From NCBI GenBank assembly GCA_013076295.1, contig RQOL01000723.1, forward strand, positions 1-64,000: a stretch of DNA of 64,000 bases, given 5' to 3'. Origin of the DNA: Sanderia malayensis (Eukaryota; Cnidaria; Scyphozoa; Semaeostomeae; Pelagiidae). The position numbers and the translations under genes are program-made. Shown here in pieces: positions 32,637 through 43,243 of this stretch. The notes beneath the pieces are model-generated. The model had not been told where the DNA came from, made no database searches, and was given only the letters and a program-made list of their open reading frames with translations. Position 1 is the stretch's first letter. Each line of letters starts with the position of its first letter.

Positions 32637-35600
32637 TCAGTATCTTTCTTCAGCAGCTTGCGCATTTTCTTGCAAATAATGCCCATATGGCAGTGTGTTA
32701 AAACCATTATCAAGAATGTATCTCTTATCATCAAAAGAGCTCAGCGATTTCTTTGTTCTTTCTGTTGTGTAGATGGTATGATTGTGTGATTCAATATTAC
32801 GCTGCCTGTGTGAATAGGTTTGCTGTTCTTTCAGACAATCTAGGTAATCTTCATGCTTTATTTGCTTCTTTACCACATCTTTTTTAATTCCTTTTGCTCT
32901 TTTGATTGTTTGCCCATCATCGATTCTGAGGCTATACATCTTCGATCTCAATCCGACGAATTCTATCATTTTCCCACCACCGAGCTCATCTTTCATTTTC
33001 CCAATAACTTTCTTGTTTCTTACAGAGTAATTTGGATGTTCTTTATCATAGTTGCTGAAATCGAATCCATCTTCATGATCTTTCAATACTCTGTTAACTT
33101 GATCTTGAGACATTGGTATGTCATAGATGAAGCTATCAGTATCCATGTAGCATAGTTGAACGTTTGGAAGGTTTGGTTTTGCAAAGTTGTAGTGGAAATC
33201 ATACATCAATGTCTTGCTAATATCTAATACGCTGAAACCAACATACATTGGCTTGTTGAGTTTAACTTTCCCAATCTTTTTCTCTACCAAAAGTGTATCT
33301 TCATTAATTTCAATTACTCCATAGAACTTTGGATTTCTGACCCATCTTCTCAGGACTATACCATCTGTGCAGATTTCAAAACGTCGATGATTTCTTACGT
33401 TTTCCATCGTCTTTCCAAACACAGAATTGTTCATCAGTTTGAACAGATCTTTTTCAAAGTCGTTTCTTGCTTGAGTTCTCTTTTGAGTGTTGAAATCAAT
33501 TATATTTTTTCAACCAAAAGCTTTGCTTGAATTCAATAATCTCATGAACTTTTGTTAGCTTCCAACCCAATTCCAAACACTGCTTCAAATTTCTTTCATG
33601 CATGGTGTATTCTTTTTTGTCATATAGATTTGGTATTAGCTTTGGTGTTGACTTAAACTTTTCCCCATAAGCTTGTCTTTGATATTTTGATAACATTTAT
33701 TCTTGAACTTGTAATCTTTGTGGTGCTAATGGTAGATCCACATGATGATCATGTAACTCAGCTGGATATTCTAAGTCAACTTTGAGAATGTAGCCAATAT
33801 CTTCATCAGATCTTGACAACAAAGCGTCGATGTTTGTGTTTTTAATTTCTTCTTGTGTAAATTGTTTGAAACCACCATAAGGCATTGGCTGCGACATTGC
33901 CCATCCATAGAGATTGTTTGCATCTAAGTACATCAATGTGTTGTTTTCCGTCGATTCAGCATGGCGTTTCACTGCTATTGAAACACCCCCCCCCGAATAC
34001 CATCTTCAATCATAAGGTGAATGTCCTTCTTTTCTTCAGATAGTAATTCTAGCGTTACACCAGTCATCTTCAACATTGCATCCCAAGCTAGTGAAGGAGC
34101 AGTTAGATAATGAGCAGGATCAAGCTTGTAGAATTTTAGACTCTGCTTTCTGAACGATTCAAATATATCAGCTAACAGCAGCACATCAGTTTTCAGATAT
34201 AGCTCATGATAATCTTGAAAGGTCTGGCATTTGAAAAATTGCCAAACCTGTTGAGCATATGTATAATCTTCATCACTGATGCTGGAATCATAGAGTTTGT
34301 TGTAAAATGCTTCTTTTGGTGGTAGAGATTTTTCTTGCATTTTTTCTATACTATCCACCCAGTCATAGGGATAAACACCTTTCCTTGTCAGCAAATCAAA
34401 CGCTTTCTTGACATCTGCATCTTCTGCTTCTGTTAAAGCTCTCTTTGGTGGTATTTTCCAATTTCTATAATCCAAAACATCTTCATTTTTTAGCGGATCT
34501 TTGCATGCTACGCCCGGTTCAAACATGTTTTGACGTTCTCTTTCCAATTCTGTAACTCTTTCTCCTTCATTTCTAGGTATCTCAGGATATTGTTGTTGGG
34601 TGATCTCATCATGCAAGTATTTTTTCATAGGTATGAAATCTTCTTTCGGCAGGTTGTTGGCTAGTGTTGCTAAGCTGGTGCTTAAAAATGCGAATGAATC
34701 AATGTATTTGATTCCATTAGTATTGGTATTTCTACCTTCTTCATTTTCTTCAGAATAACCACCAATCTGTGCAGTCATGATCTTTTCTTTCGAATTGGCG
34801 ATGATCTTTGCATTTCTACCATTCAAATTCTTCAGAATATGATGCATATCATATCCTTTTAGATTGTGAAAGACGATCGGGATGGTGTGATAGTTTGCTA
34901 CTATATCCAGATGTTTGAAGTTGCAATGCTTGCAAGCTGGACCTCTGTATTTTCCGGTAATGTGACAATGATCTCTGACTTTTTGTCTATCATTATCATT
35001 GAATAGTTGATTGCAACAATAGCAATGCAGAGCCGCAGCATGTTCCGCATTTTCTTCCGGTGTTAATCTAATCATTGGCATGGTTTTCTTGAATACTGTT
35101 CGTATTTCTTCATTTAGCTTATCTAAACTATTCATAAACACCTCCATGCAATCTTCTCCGGTATAACATTCCAACGGTTGTTGCCACCTATCATCGATTG
35201 ACGTGGCGTAAATACAATAACTGATTGGTTTGTGTTCTTGATAAGCAGCTCCCTTGTTTGAACTTTCCAAAATAGATTCAGTATCTGCATATATGATGAA
35301 TGGTAGCATGCATTGGTTCTTAAAATGCTCAAACTTTAATAAGATTTTGATTTTCTGACATAATGTTTTATGTTTATCTAGATTTTCTTGACTTGTGCAT
35401 GATGACAGGCATAGCGGACAGTGAAAACGTTTTCCACGATATTTATGTCCAGGACGTCTGGCCAACAAACGACTCATACTTTTAATCCAGCAGTAGTGAT
35501 TCTCATCATCATCATTAATTATTAGTAGCAAATCCACATGCTTTCCAAGTTCTTTTTCGCTATTCTTACTGGTATAATTTCATCATCTTCATTTAAATAG

Positions 35601-36415
35601 ATGTTGATTGAAATGTTGTTGTTTATTTCGAATGTATCAATCATCTTTTTATCTTGCACTTTTACTGGATATTTCAATCCCTCGCAGTTAAGCTCGTTCA
35701 AGTACCGTTGATACTTTGCGACTCTTTGTGGATCTTTTGATTATGGATGTAGTGCAGATAGAATTGGCCAGATGAAGCATTTATCATCATCGTTTTGCAC
35801 GTTAATGACTGCTTGTTTGTTTTTGATGTTGGCGGGTAGCTGCAAATATTTTTTACCTTTGATTGCTTCATAGTCGAACATCTTCACTAGCAGTTTGATA
35901 TACTTTGTAAATATCCAGCCGCTTCCATTTTCTGTAAATTCATCTATGTCATTTTTTAACTTTCTAATGGCGTCGTCTATTTGGTCTTCAAGCTCTTCGA
36001 TATCTTCAATCTCTGATCGCAGCAGTGAGTAGATAGCAGATCTGAATACTGGCGGTGGATCTGATATGATATCACCGATCGGCTTATGAAATTCTACTTC
36101 GAGAACAATATAATACTTTATCCCTTGCTTATGTGTAAATATCTCACTCATAAGTTCGCGAATGGTGTGCTGCTTGATCTTTTTCATATTTTCAATATCC
36201 TCTTCCTTAGTATATATTTTAAGTGCTTTATCATCTATCTTTTTCTTTTTCCTACCTTCGCCAACTAATTTGGGTGGCGATTGCACATTATGAGATGTTC
36301 GCTTGTGCGCCATTAGATTCGCCATTCTATTGAATACTTTCCCACATTGATAGCAAGAGATTTTTCTTTTCTTGCTATTATTAGCAGCTGCGCTTTCTTC
36401 GTGTGATCTCTTCAT
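32637..36415 (-). pseudogene. protein-primed family B DNA polymerase (pDNAP) with N-terminal zinc finger, multiply broken
   Basis: Replicative polymerase of Mavericks/adintoviruses. Order on the minus strand: a C2H2 finger (C-Y-Q-C-G-K-V-F, H-K-R-T-S-H) near 36345, the conserved N-terminal region ending at 35744, a second finger and an EndoVII-like H-C-H-I-T-G zinc region near 34960, exonuclease motifs I (Y-A-D-T-E-S, about 35290) and II (H-N-L-K-G-Y-D, about 34860), then polymerase motifs A (D-A-N-N-L-Y-G, about 33920), B (F-G-K-T-M-E-N-V-R-N, about 33410) and C (Y-M-D-T-D-S-F, about 33140). Breaks: in-frame TAA 35741-35743; frameshift at an A5 run near 35555; frameshift at a C9 run 33986-33994; in-frame TAA 33697-33699; frameshift at an A6 run (505-510 of the 33.5-kb line). 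All motifs are otherwise present, so decay is recent. Confidence 0.88.
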
Positions 36416-36781
36416 GACTAGATCGTGATTTTATTCCGAGAATGATTTATATACATAAATCAACCAATCAGATTGTAGAGATTTCTGCTTCTGGAAACTT
36501 CTTTATGACGTCATAGAACTTTCTAGAACTTTCCCACAACTTACTTCTAGAAACCTCTGAAAAGTCCCTGTGATCTGATTGGTTGATAGCTCCTGGAAAC
36601 TTCTAGAAGTTTCTGATTTCTCATGACAGAGATTTGACGCGTACATTCGAACGTCGCATTCGAAAGTTTCTGATTGGTTCTTTGAATTCAATCTCGAGCC
36701 GAGAATGTTCAATTATAGTTCATCTAAATTAAAGAAGTGACTTTAGATAATTGACCAGACATCTCATATCAAACTGATAAA
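36416..36781. promoter_or_regulatory. bidirectional Maverick promoter rich in heat-shock elements
   Basis: Lies between the divergent polymerase and 157-residue genes. Perfectly alternating TTC/GAA pentamers (heat-shock factor sites) occur at 36489-36501 (three units), 36516-36533 (four units), 36545-36552 (two units) and 36596-36613 (four units, plus an imperfect fifth at 36591). A full CRE/ATF palindrome TGACGTCA is at 36506-36513. CCAAT-type boxes occur at about 36463 (ccaatca), 36576 and 36672 (gattggtt), and an AT-rich TATA-like block at 36446-36460. Unit spacing is exact (two bases between each triplet). Family knowledge: such arrays bind HSF trimers; that they act here is inferred. Confidence 0.7.
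36601..36705. repeat. 105-bp direct repeat, copy 1 (promoter side)
   Basis: Matches 37437-37541 with only two substitutions over 105 bases. It includes a three-unit heat-shock element, a gattggtt box and a ctcgag core. The two copies bracket the 157-residue gene. Confidence 0.92.
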
Positions 36782-37255
36782 ATGTTGAAGGCTTCCCATG
36801 CTGCGTTGATGGATATCGAGTATATACAAGTGTCGAATAGCCACAAATGTGTGAGAAAAGTTGGAATAATGCTTGCGGATGGAATAACTTGTTTCGAATA
36901 CGAATTTATTCCTTGTGTCAAATATAGACTCTTAACAGAAAAGTGGAAACGGACATACCGGTATTGTAGGGAAAAGATTCATCATCTGAACTATTACCCT
37001 GAAGATGCTTCATTTTCTTGTGAAGATGCAATACCCATGATTAAAGACGTCCTAGAGTGGAATGGTGTGCACATGGTATTATATAAAGGGGGCGATATTG
37101 AGCGGGTGACCTGCGAACAGATTAATATGCCTTCGAAAAATATTGAAGAATTTGGGGCCCCCAAGGCAACGTCTCATGATCCGTTAAAAGAGTTGAAAGA
37201 ACATTACATATATTTGAACAATTGTATACTTTTAGATGATGATTACTTTAATTGA
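36782..37255 (+). CDS. 157-residue Maverick-associated protein, possible DEDD-type exonuclease fold
   Basis: Complete frame with ATG, downstream of the heat-shock-element promoter, with AATAAA at 37349-37354. The N-terminus has M-D-I-E-Y-I-Q (a D-x-E pair like DEDD exonuclease motif I). The middle has R-K-V-G-I-M and Y-R-Y-C-R-E-K-I-H-H-L, then a V-L-Y-K-G-G-D-I-E segment, and the C-terminus has S-H-D-P-L-K-E-L. Proteins of this type occur near Polinton genes in other animals, but I know no assigned function. The nuclease idea rests on motif spacing only. The frame is unbroken, unlike the neighbouring polymerase. Confidence 0.6.
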   Translation: MLKASHAALMDIEYIQVSNSHKCVRKVGIMLADGITCFEYEFIPCVKYRLLTEKWKRTYRYCREKIHHLNYYPEDASFSCEDAIPMIKDVLEWNGVHMVLYKGGDIERVTCEQINMPSKNIEEFGAPKATSHDPLKELKEHYIYLNNCILLDDDYFN

Positions 37256-37348
37256 AAAATGTTGGAATTATTTCGCTATACACATACTGCATGCTGCACA
37301 TGTTGTGCTTAAAATTTACTGCATATGTTACGTTTAAAATTGTTATAA

Positions 37349-37354
37349 AATAAA
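37349..37354 (+). promoter_or_regulatory. AATAAA polyadenylation signal of the 157-residue gene
   Basis: Perfect hexamer 94 bases after the stop codon. Confidence 0.55.
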
Positions 37355-37436
37355 GTTAGTATGATGGAAATTTATGGCTCATTTTTCTAAATTCTACTAA
37401 TATATAAATTGTAAAAACTCTCTAGATCACTCCAGA

Positions 37437-37541
37437 TTCTAGAAGTTTCTGCTTTCTCATGACAGAGATTTGACGCGTACATTCAAACGTCGCATTCGAA
37501 AGTTTCTGATTGGTTCTTTGAATTCAATCTCGAGCCGAGAA
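37437..37541. repeat. 105-bp direct repeat, copy 2
   Basis: Second copy of 36601-36705, with TTC-GAA-TTC units at 37437-37449. No gene follows it in the expected position, so it may mark a deleted or tandemly duplicated unit of the element or its right edge. Confidence 0.92.
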
Positions 37542-37904
37542 CATGAATTTGCCAGTTCCTCGATATTTTTGTGTTTTCTTGCGATTTATTTAACAAATTC
37601 TTATCATCTTATAAGTGCATCGAAAATTTGAAATAATTCATTCAATATAACCAAGAGATTTTCTTTTTATTGGTGTAAAGATCTTTTTCATAAACAAAAC
37701 CGTTTTTTAGTTATTAAGCTTTTTATGGGTTTTTTATCAGCTTTGGTGATGTTTTGCAACTTCAAACTAACTTTCCACAACCTGTCGTTTTCGATTATTT
37801 TTTACTGTTCATGCTCTTTTCAATTCTCAAAGACTCTCGCGCATGCGTGATCTTAACACATTCTACTGCGCATGCGTGCGCTCGGACACCTACTTCTTCT
37901 CCTA

Positions 37905-38460
37905 CTTATCTCCCATACTAAAGCCTTTTAAATATCCAGCATTGCTAACCATTTGTCCATTCCGAATATTGCAACTGTGTATGAGCGTCTTCTGTATCTT
38001 CATTGTATCTATCCACTCGGAAAGTTTCGGCAAGTTAAAATTTCACATATTTTTTTGAACTGAAGCCTTATAACTTCAGTCACCTGTAACTTTAGACTCG
38101 TTATGAACTTAGAGTCCCAGGTTGTATGGGAAGTATATATCAATAACGTCAATAAAGTCTGGAAGTTTTATCTCTATAGCTACCAGCGTTAGTTTTCATT
38201 ACAATGTCATAATTGTCACAGTTTCCCATACTGAAGCCTTATAAATTCAAACGTTTATAACCATGGATTCGTTTTGAACGTTCTTTTTCTGGTCACTTGT
38301 TGATACTGTTGATAGCTATGAAATGTAAGAGTTAAGAGAGTGTAAGAGTACCGCTGCCTGGCTTTCTCTATTTTGGAAATTTTCTCAAAGGCCTGTAAAT
38401 TCATGAAATTCTCCATACTGAAGACAATAAACTTCACCAAGCTGTAACTTTAGTTTCAAT
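37905..38460. repeat. roughly 180-bp repeat units with CCATACTGAAGCC core (forward block)
   Basis: The core cccatact(g/a)aagcctt recurs at about 37910, 38058, 38225 and 38410, each followed by a ctgtaactttag-like segment. The reverse complement of this core (ggcttcagtatgg) recurs at 39486, 41897, 42080 and 42247, so the region holds the same family in both orientations. Confidence 0.65.
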
Positions 38461-38934
38461 CTTAGGATAAGGTTCACACTTTGGCACAAGGTCAACAGCT
38501 GTCGCATCTATTACGCCCTGCAAAATCGGAGCTAAAACCTACAAGTCCCAACTGTAGCAAGGCAATGAACTTTACAGTAAAACAGCCATAACATGGGAAA
38601 GAGGCTTGTTACTTTTTCCCTCCAGGTAGGAGCTACCGGTTACAATGGGTAACCAATTACGCTTAAAAATTTGGGGGTTGTTCCTGTCAGAAAATTTACA
38701 ATATATTATATTGTACAATGTTTACACTGTAACAAAGCTTTCAGCTTAAAATACCTCCTTTGAGATGGAGCGTTTGACACTTATATACTTACATTGATTA
38801 CTTTTTATATTTGTATACTTATCTGAAGTGTGTGAGGCATCATAAGCTGTTATATATCAAATAGGTACCCAAATGTTATCAGCATAGTTAACATTTCCTT
38901 TGAAGCAAATATTTGATCCTCTAAAATTCCTTTT

Positions 38935-39132
38935 AGACAGGGAAATTCATATAAGAATCTAGCAATCAGGGTAACTGGAATTCTGTTTTTTGATACATGT
39001 TGCTGGGGGGTTTGGGCTTCAAAATCCGCCAGGGGACAAACAATTTTCAGCCAGGGGGTCATGTTGTTGCTTACGTCATTTATGGGGGGTCAATGAAACT
39101 TTTTTATCAAATGTCAACAAAGTTAATATAAA
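38935..39132 (+). repeat. interspersed repeat, counterpart of 9822-10017
   Basis: Inverted relative to the first copy. It begins with agacagggaaattc and ends with atttgataaaaa-type sequence read in reverse. Confidence 0.7.
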
Positions 39133-39149
39133 TCAGAAGATTTAACGGA

Positions 39150-39530
39150 TAGTAAACGATGGAGGTTTGAAAACAGCATATGACAATAGGAGATAAATCT
39201 TTCAAACTTTCGGCACATATATATCTCATAGATACACACATCTGAGCTTGCTTTATTTTCCATATCCAAAACGAGGCAAACGTTATTAAGGCCTACATTT
39301 ATAAAACTTCAGGAAGGAAGTTTTTCATAAATTTCAACAGTTTATCAAAATCTCAAAAATAGAAAGGAACAGATAAAGCTCTGAAACTTGGTGGTTCAAT
39401 ACCTATCATCAACATCCACAACTGACGGGAAGAACAAGTGTATATTCAAAACGATGCCATGATAAAAAGCTTTTGAAATTATAAGGCTTCAGTATGGAAA
39501 ACTTTCAATTTTGCACATTGTCACAAAAGA
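39150..39530. repeat. roughly 350-bp repeat block, homologous to 41780-42125
   Basis: Both blocks share, in order, gataaatctttc, gcacatatatatc, cctgag/tctgagc, atattaagg/attaggg-cctac, a gtttttcata segment, gtggttcaatac, catcatcaacatccaca and ggcttcagtatg. The compound repeat 39535-41480 sits between them, as if inserted into a tandem pair. Confidence 0.75.
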
Positions 39531-39922
39531 CTAGGGGTCATCACTCGCTTCGCTCGTTCGCCCCAGCCCTGTCAAGTGAAAAAAAACTTAATCTGGTTGG
39601 CGTGCATCGCGCGCTGCATTCGCTTACGCTCATGTCCCTTTCTACCCCACTTACAATGGGTTAGCTCGGTACTTTCGCCTGCACTTGGCACAGTTAATGC
39701 GCTGCATTCGCTAACGCTCATGCCCCTTTCAACCCCACTTACAATGGGTTGGCTCGCTGCGCTGGCCTCTGGTTGGCGCACTTAGTGCGCTGCATTCGCT
39801 TACGCTCATGCCCCTGTGAACCCCACATACAATAAGTTAGCTCGCTGCGCTCGCCTCTCTATCTGTTATCAAGAAACATTGGCTGATAGGGCGCACTTCG
39901 TGGGCTGCATTCGCTCACGCTC

Positions 39923-40076
39923 ATGCCCATACCTACATACCTACATACCTACATACATACCTACATACCTACATACCTGCATACCTACATACCTACATAC
40001 CTACATACCTACATACCTACATACCTACATACCTACATACCTACATACCTACATACATACATACATACATACATGA
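39923..40076. repeat. (CTAC/ATAC)n microsatellite
   Basis: About 150 bases of catacctacatac units. Frames rich in Tyr, Thr, His, Ile, Pro and Leu across it are artefacts. Confidence 0.95.
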
Positions 40077-40167
40077 GCTGGGCTTGGTCACTTCGCTCCC
40101 TCCCCGGAGCCCGTCAAGTAAGCAAAGCTTAGTCTGGTTGGCAAGCTTCGCGCGCTGCATTCGCTGC

Positions 40168-40670
40168 CGCTCATGCCCCTACATACATACATACATACAT
40201 ACATACATACTATACCAATATACTATACCTACTATAAAATCATACCATACCTACATACTATACCAACATACTATACCTACTATAACATCATACTATACTA
40301 CATACCATGCCAACATACTATACCTACTATACCAACATACTATACCAACATACTATACCTACTATACCAACTATAAAAACATACTATACATACTATACCT
40401 ACTATAAAAACATACTATACATACTATACCTACTGTAAAAACATACTATACCTACTATAAAAACATACTATACATGCTATACCTACTATACCTACATACT
40501 ATACCTACTATACCTACTATAAAAACATACTATACATACTATACATACTATAAAAACATACTATACCTACTATACCTACTCTAAAAACATACTTCACATA
40601 CAAAACCTACTATACATACTATAAAAACATACTATGCATACTATGCCTACTATAAAAACATACAAACACT
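40168..40670. repeat. long degenerate microsatellite (catactatacctactataaaaa)
   Basis: About 500 bases made of catac, actatac, ctactata and aaaaacatac blocks, with a 20-30 base quasi-period in the right half. Confidence 0.95.
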
Positions 40671-41699
40671 TGTGGAAAGTTTAAATGGGGAAAATCGTGC
40701 AAATAGCGTCTGAAAAATTCATAACATTGACTTTGTTTTCATTGGGCCTAAGCGTTGCAAGCATGCCGAAGCAACCCCAACTACGAAAACTATAACTATT
40801 TCAACAACTCAAAATACAAAACAAAGCTATCACCTGTGTTCCCAATTGTTTCCTTCAACTCTCCAGGGGTCTTTGAAACAATTGCCAGCTCTTTACAAAG
40901 ATAATTCAGCTCGTAAAACAGTTTGAAATGCGCCCTTTGGGTCCAAAACAAAAACACTCGTCTTCTCCAAAAGTACCTGCTGCACCGAGGGCGAATAACG
41001 AAAAAAGACCAAAAATTTGCATGGGTCGCCTGCAAGCCGAGGGCGAAAAACGAAAATTGATCGACATGGTTGCGCGAAAAGAGCCAATCAAATTGCAGGA
41101 AAAGGCGAAACGGGTCACGTGAAGAGCGAACACTTTGTTTGAAAATGGAGTTCGTGACGCGAATTTGGAAGTTTCGTCAGCGTAAACCGTGGTTTTTTCG
41201 TGATAGTCAATTAAGCGAATATAAACAAAGAATTGCCTAACCTTTTAGTCGAAACTGTGAGCTCTCATATAGATAACTTTTTGGTTCAGCCGGCAAAGAA
41301 CAACTCACTTAGAAATAGGGCAGATTAAGGGCCTCAGAAAAAAGCCTTTATGGATACGGTTTCGGCCCATTGTTTTGGGGCGTTCAACCTATTGTTTCGG
41401 GTCGAATCTATTGTTTCAGCGTAGTTTCGAGCCCTTGGCACGTGACATCACAGAATATATATTTTACATAATCCTGCTAATTATTGTGGTGTCTCGCAAG
41501 GTGGTTCGTTCATACAACAACCAGTCTAATATTACATGCTTCTATATATCTAAAATGATTCCATAATAAAGTATCAAGTTACATAACACGTGAGTGGACA
41601 TGTGAACACTACACTTATGTAAAAGAAACTTTTGACAACCTTGTTCATGTCGGTGATATACACTTCTCACTAAAATGTCAAGTCCATTTCAGTAACGAG

Positions 41700-42260
41700 G
41701 CTACAGTTACAAGGTACCGAAACTATAAGCCATCAGTACGGAAAAATGGCCAAAAGTTGAATAAATAAACAAAAACAGAATTTGAGAGATAAATCTTTTC
41801 AACTTTTAGCACATATATATCGCATGACTACACACACCTGAGCCTGCTATATATTCCATATCTATGACGAGGCAAAAGTTATTAGGGCCTACTTTAAAAG
41901 GCTTCAGTATGGAAGTTTTTCATAATGCTCAACATTTTGTCAAAATCTGAAAAATAGAAAAGAAAAGATACCACTCTGAAAATGGTGGTTCAATACATAT
42001 CATCAACATCCACAGCTCACGGGAAAAACAAGTATATATTCAAAACAAGGGCATGATTAAAAGCTTTTGAAAATATAGGGCTTCAGTATGCAAAACTTTC
42101 AATTTTGCACATTTTCACAAGAGATCAACCTGCTACTTATGTGAAAGAAACTTTTGACGCCCATCGTACATATCTAGATTCTCTAACAGGTCACTGAAGC
42201 AGACCCTCGTTCTCAGTTTGTAATTAAAGTTACAGCTCTTTCAATGTTATTGACTTCAGT
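41700..42260. repeat. roughly 180-bp repeat units with ggcttcagtatgg core (reverse block)
   Basis: Cores at about 41720 (degenerate), 41897, 42080 and 42247 give spacings of 170-185 bases. The central part is homologous to 39150-39530. Confidence 0.7.
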
Positions 42261-42670
42261 ATGGGACTATTTACGCCATCATCCTGTATAAAGCATGATG
42301 AAGATACAGAGGTAAGAAAATTATATGTCATCACTCGTGTACGACAGAACATTTTTATCACAACTTTTTGCTTTCTCGGAAATGGCTGTTGCGACAGAGG
42401 ACATACATCCTGAAGGAAAATTCAAAATTGAAAAGGAGGCCATAGTTTCAATTAAATCTCACCTGCTGCCAAATCTTAAACTCGCTCAATACAATGAGGA
42501 TTGTATACTATCATCCAGATTTTCTCATACAAACCACGACTGAATAAAAACAAGATAAAATTCAAGAATGACACAGATATCAGCCAGCTCTTTGTAAATC
42601 AATATAAAAGACACAGCAAAAGGAAAGTAAAACGATATGCTCAAATGTTAATATATATATTATGTTCCCA

Positions 42671-43170
42671 TTAAAATAATGAATCTTTTTTCGCCTTCTT
42701 GCTCTTTTTCCCACTTTTCTTCTTTTTCTTATTTCCTTCTTCCTCTTCATCATCCGAATCCAATTCTGCCAGCTGTGCAATTATATAAATTATATTATTA
42801 TAATTGACTTCATCAACTTCTTGGTTTTTTCTGTTCTTCCCCTCTCTTTCGAATCTTTCCCGTGTCTTGATAATAAAGAATTGATTTTTTCCATACCTTC
42901 TTCCAATTTCTTGACATTCTCTTCAGAAAATTGCCTTTTTGCTAGAATCTTTAGATTCTCAATCATTGTTTCTGCCATCTCACTTACCGCTACCTGTGGC
43001 CTCCTGAGCCACTCACAATTCTCATCCCTCAATCTCCGAAGAGCAATCTCCCGATCTGAGAACTTCGCCGCCGCTCCATAAGGCCTTATGAAGCTCTTCA
43101 AAAATTGGTTGTACCAAAGAACTCCCACGCTTTTTCCCTTTGATGGTGACAATTTCGATGAAGACGCCAT
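42671..43170 (-). CDS. unknown small gene, probably two exons, acidic/lysine-rich C-terminus
   Basis: Not recognised. The ATG at 43170 is preceded by a T-rich tract and CAG. The main part runs to about 42795 and encodes a helical protein with S-F-I-R-P-Y-G-A-A-A-K-F, D-R-E-I-A-L-R-R-L-R-D-E-N and V-S-E-M-A-E-T-M. A likely last exon (42772-42671, acceptor TTGCACAG) would add L-A-E-L-D-S-D-D-E-E-E-E followed by a lysine-rich tail and a stop. The exact donor is unclear, and simple joining gives a different phase, so either the splice site or a base is uncertain. The R-P-Y-G segment recurs in the broken gene at 10118-10864. It lies just outside the left end of the 8.4-kb transposon. Confidence 0.45.
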
Positions 43171-43243
43171 TCTGAAAAGAAACAAAGGTCACACTATATT
43201 CATAGAACAAAAAAGACAATGACATCTTTTACAAACAGAAGAT

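Larger units (their letters stand above)
28652..37360. mobile_element. decayed Maverick/Polinton-adintovirus element (endogenous viral element)
   Basis: Plus-strand genes in order: an unknown 135-residue gene, penton-like, adenovirus-core/pVI-like, double-jelly-roll major capsid, adenain-like protease. Minus strand: protein-primed DNA polymerase B. Then a 157-residue plus-strand gene driven from the same intergenic promoter. This gene set is diagnostic of Polintons and adintoviruses. The retrovirus-like integrase and the FtsK/HerA-type packaging ATPase expected in a complete element are not seen, and terminal inverted repeats are not recognised. Ends given here are those of the recognisable genes. 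At least four of the genes carry frame breaks. Confidence 0.85.
39535..41480. repeat. compound interspersed repeat, copy 1 (gctcgctgcgctcgcc family)
   Basis: The left part has four degenerate units around gcgctgcattcgcttacgctcatgcccct and ttagctcgctgcgctcgcct. After microsatellites, the right part (about 41065-41480) contains agagccaatcaa, aaggcgaaacgggtcacgtg, an ttcggcccattgtttt segment and attgtttcgggtcgaatc. The same two parts, without the microsatellites, occur at 46441-47265, so this is one repeat family. Confidence 0.8.
37542..42670. other. repeat-rich region without a supported gene
   Basis: Consists of roughly 180-bp repeats in two orientations (about 37905-38460; 39150-39530 and 41770-42260), an interspersed repeat (38935-39132), a compound repeat (39535-41480) with long microsatellites, and non-coding spacers. 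A short frame at 42325-42543 has no recognisable motif. Confidence 0.6.

Noticed and set aside
39816..40407. Frames rich in Y, T, H, I, P and L
   Set aside because: Pure translation of catac/ctac microsatellites.
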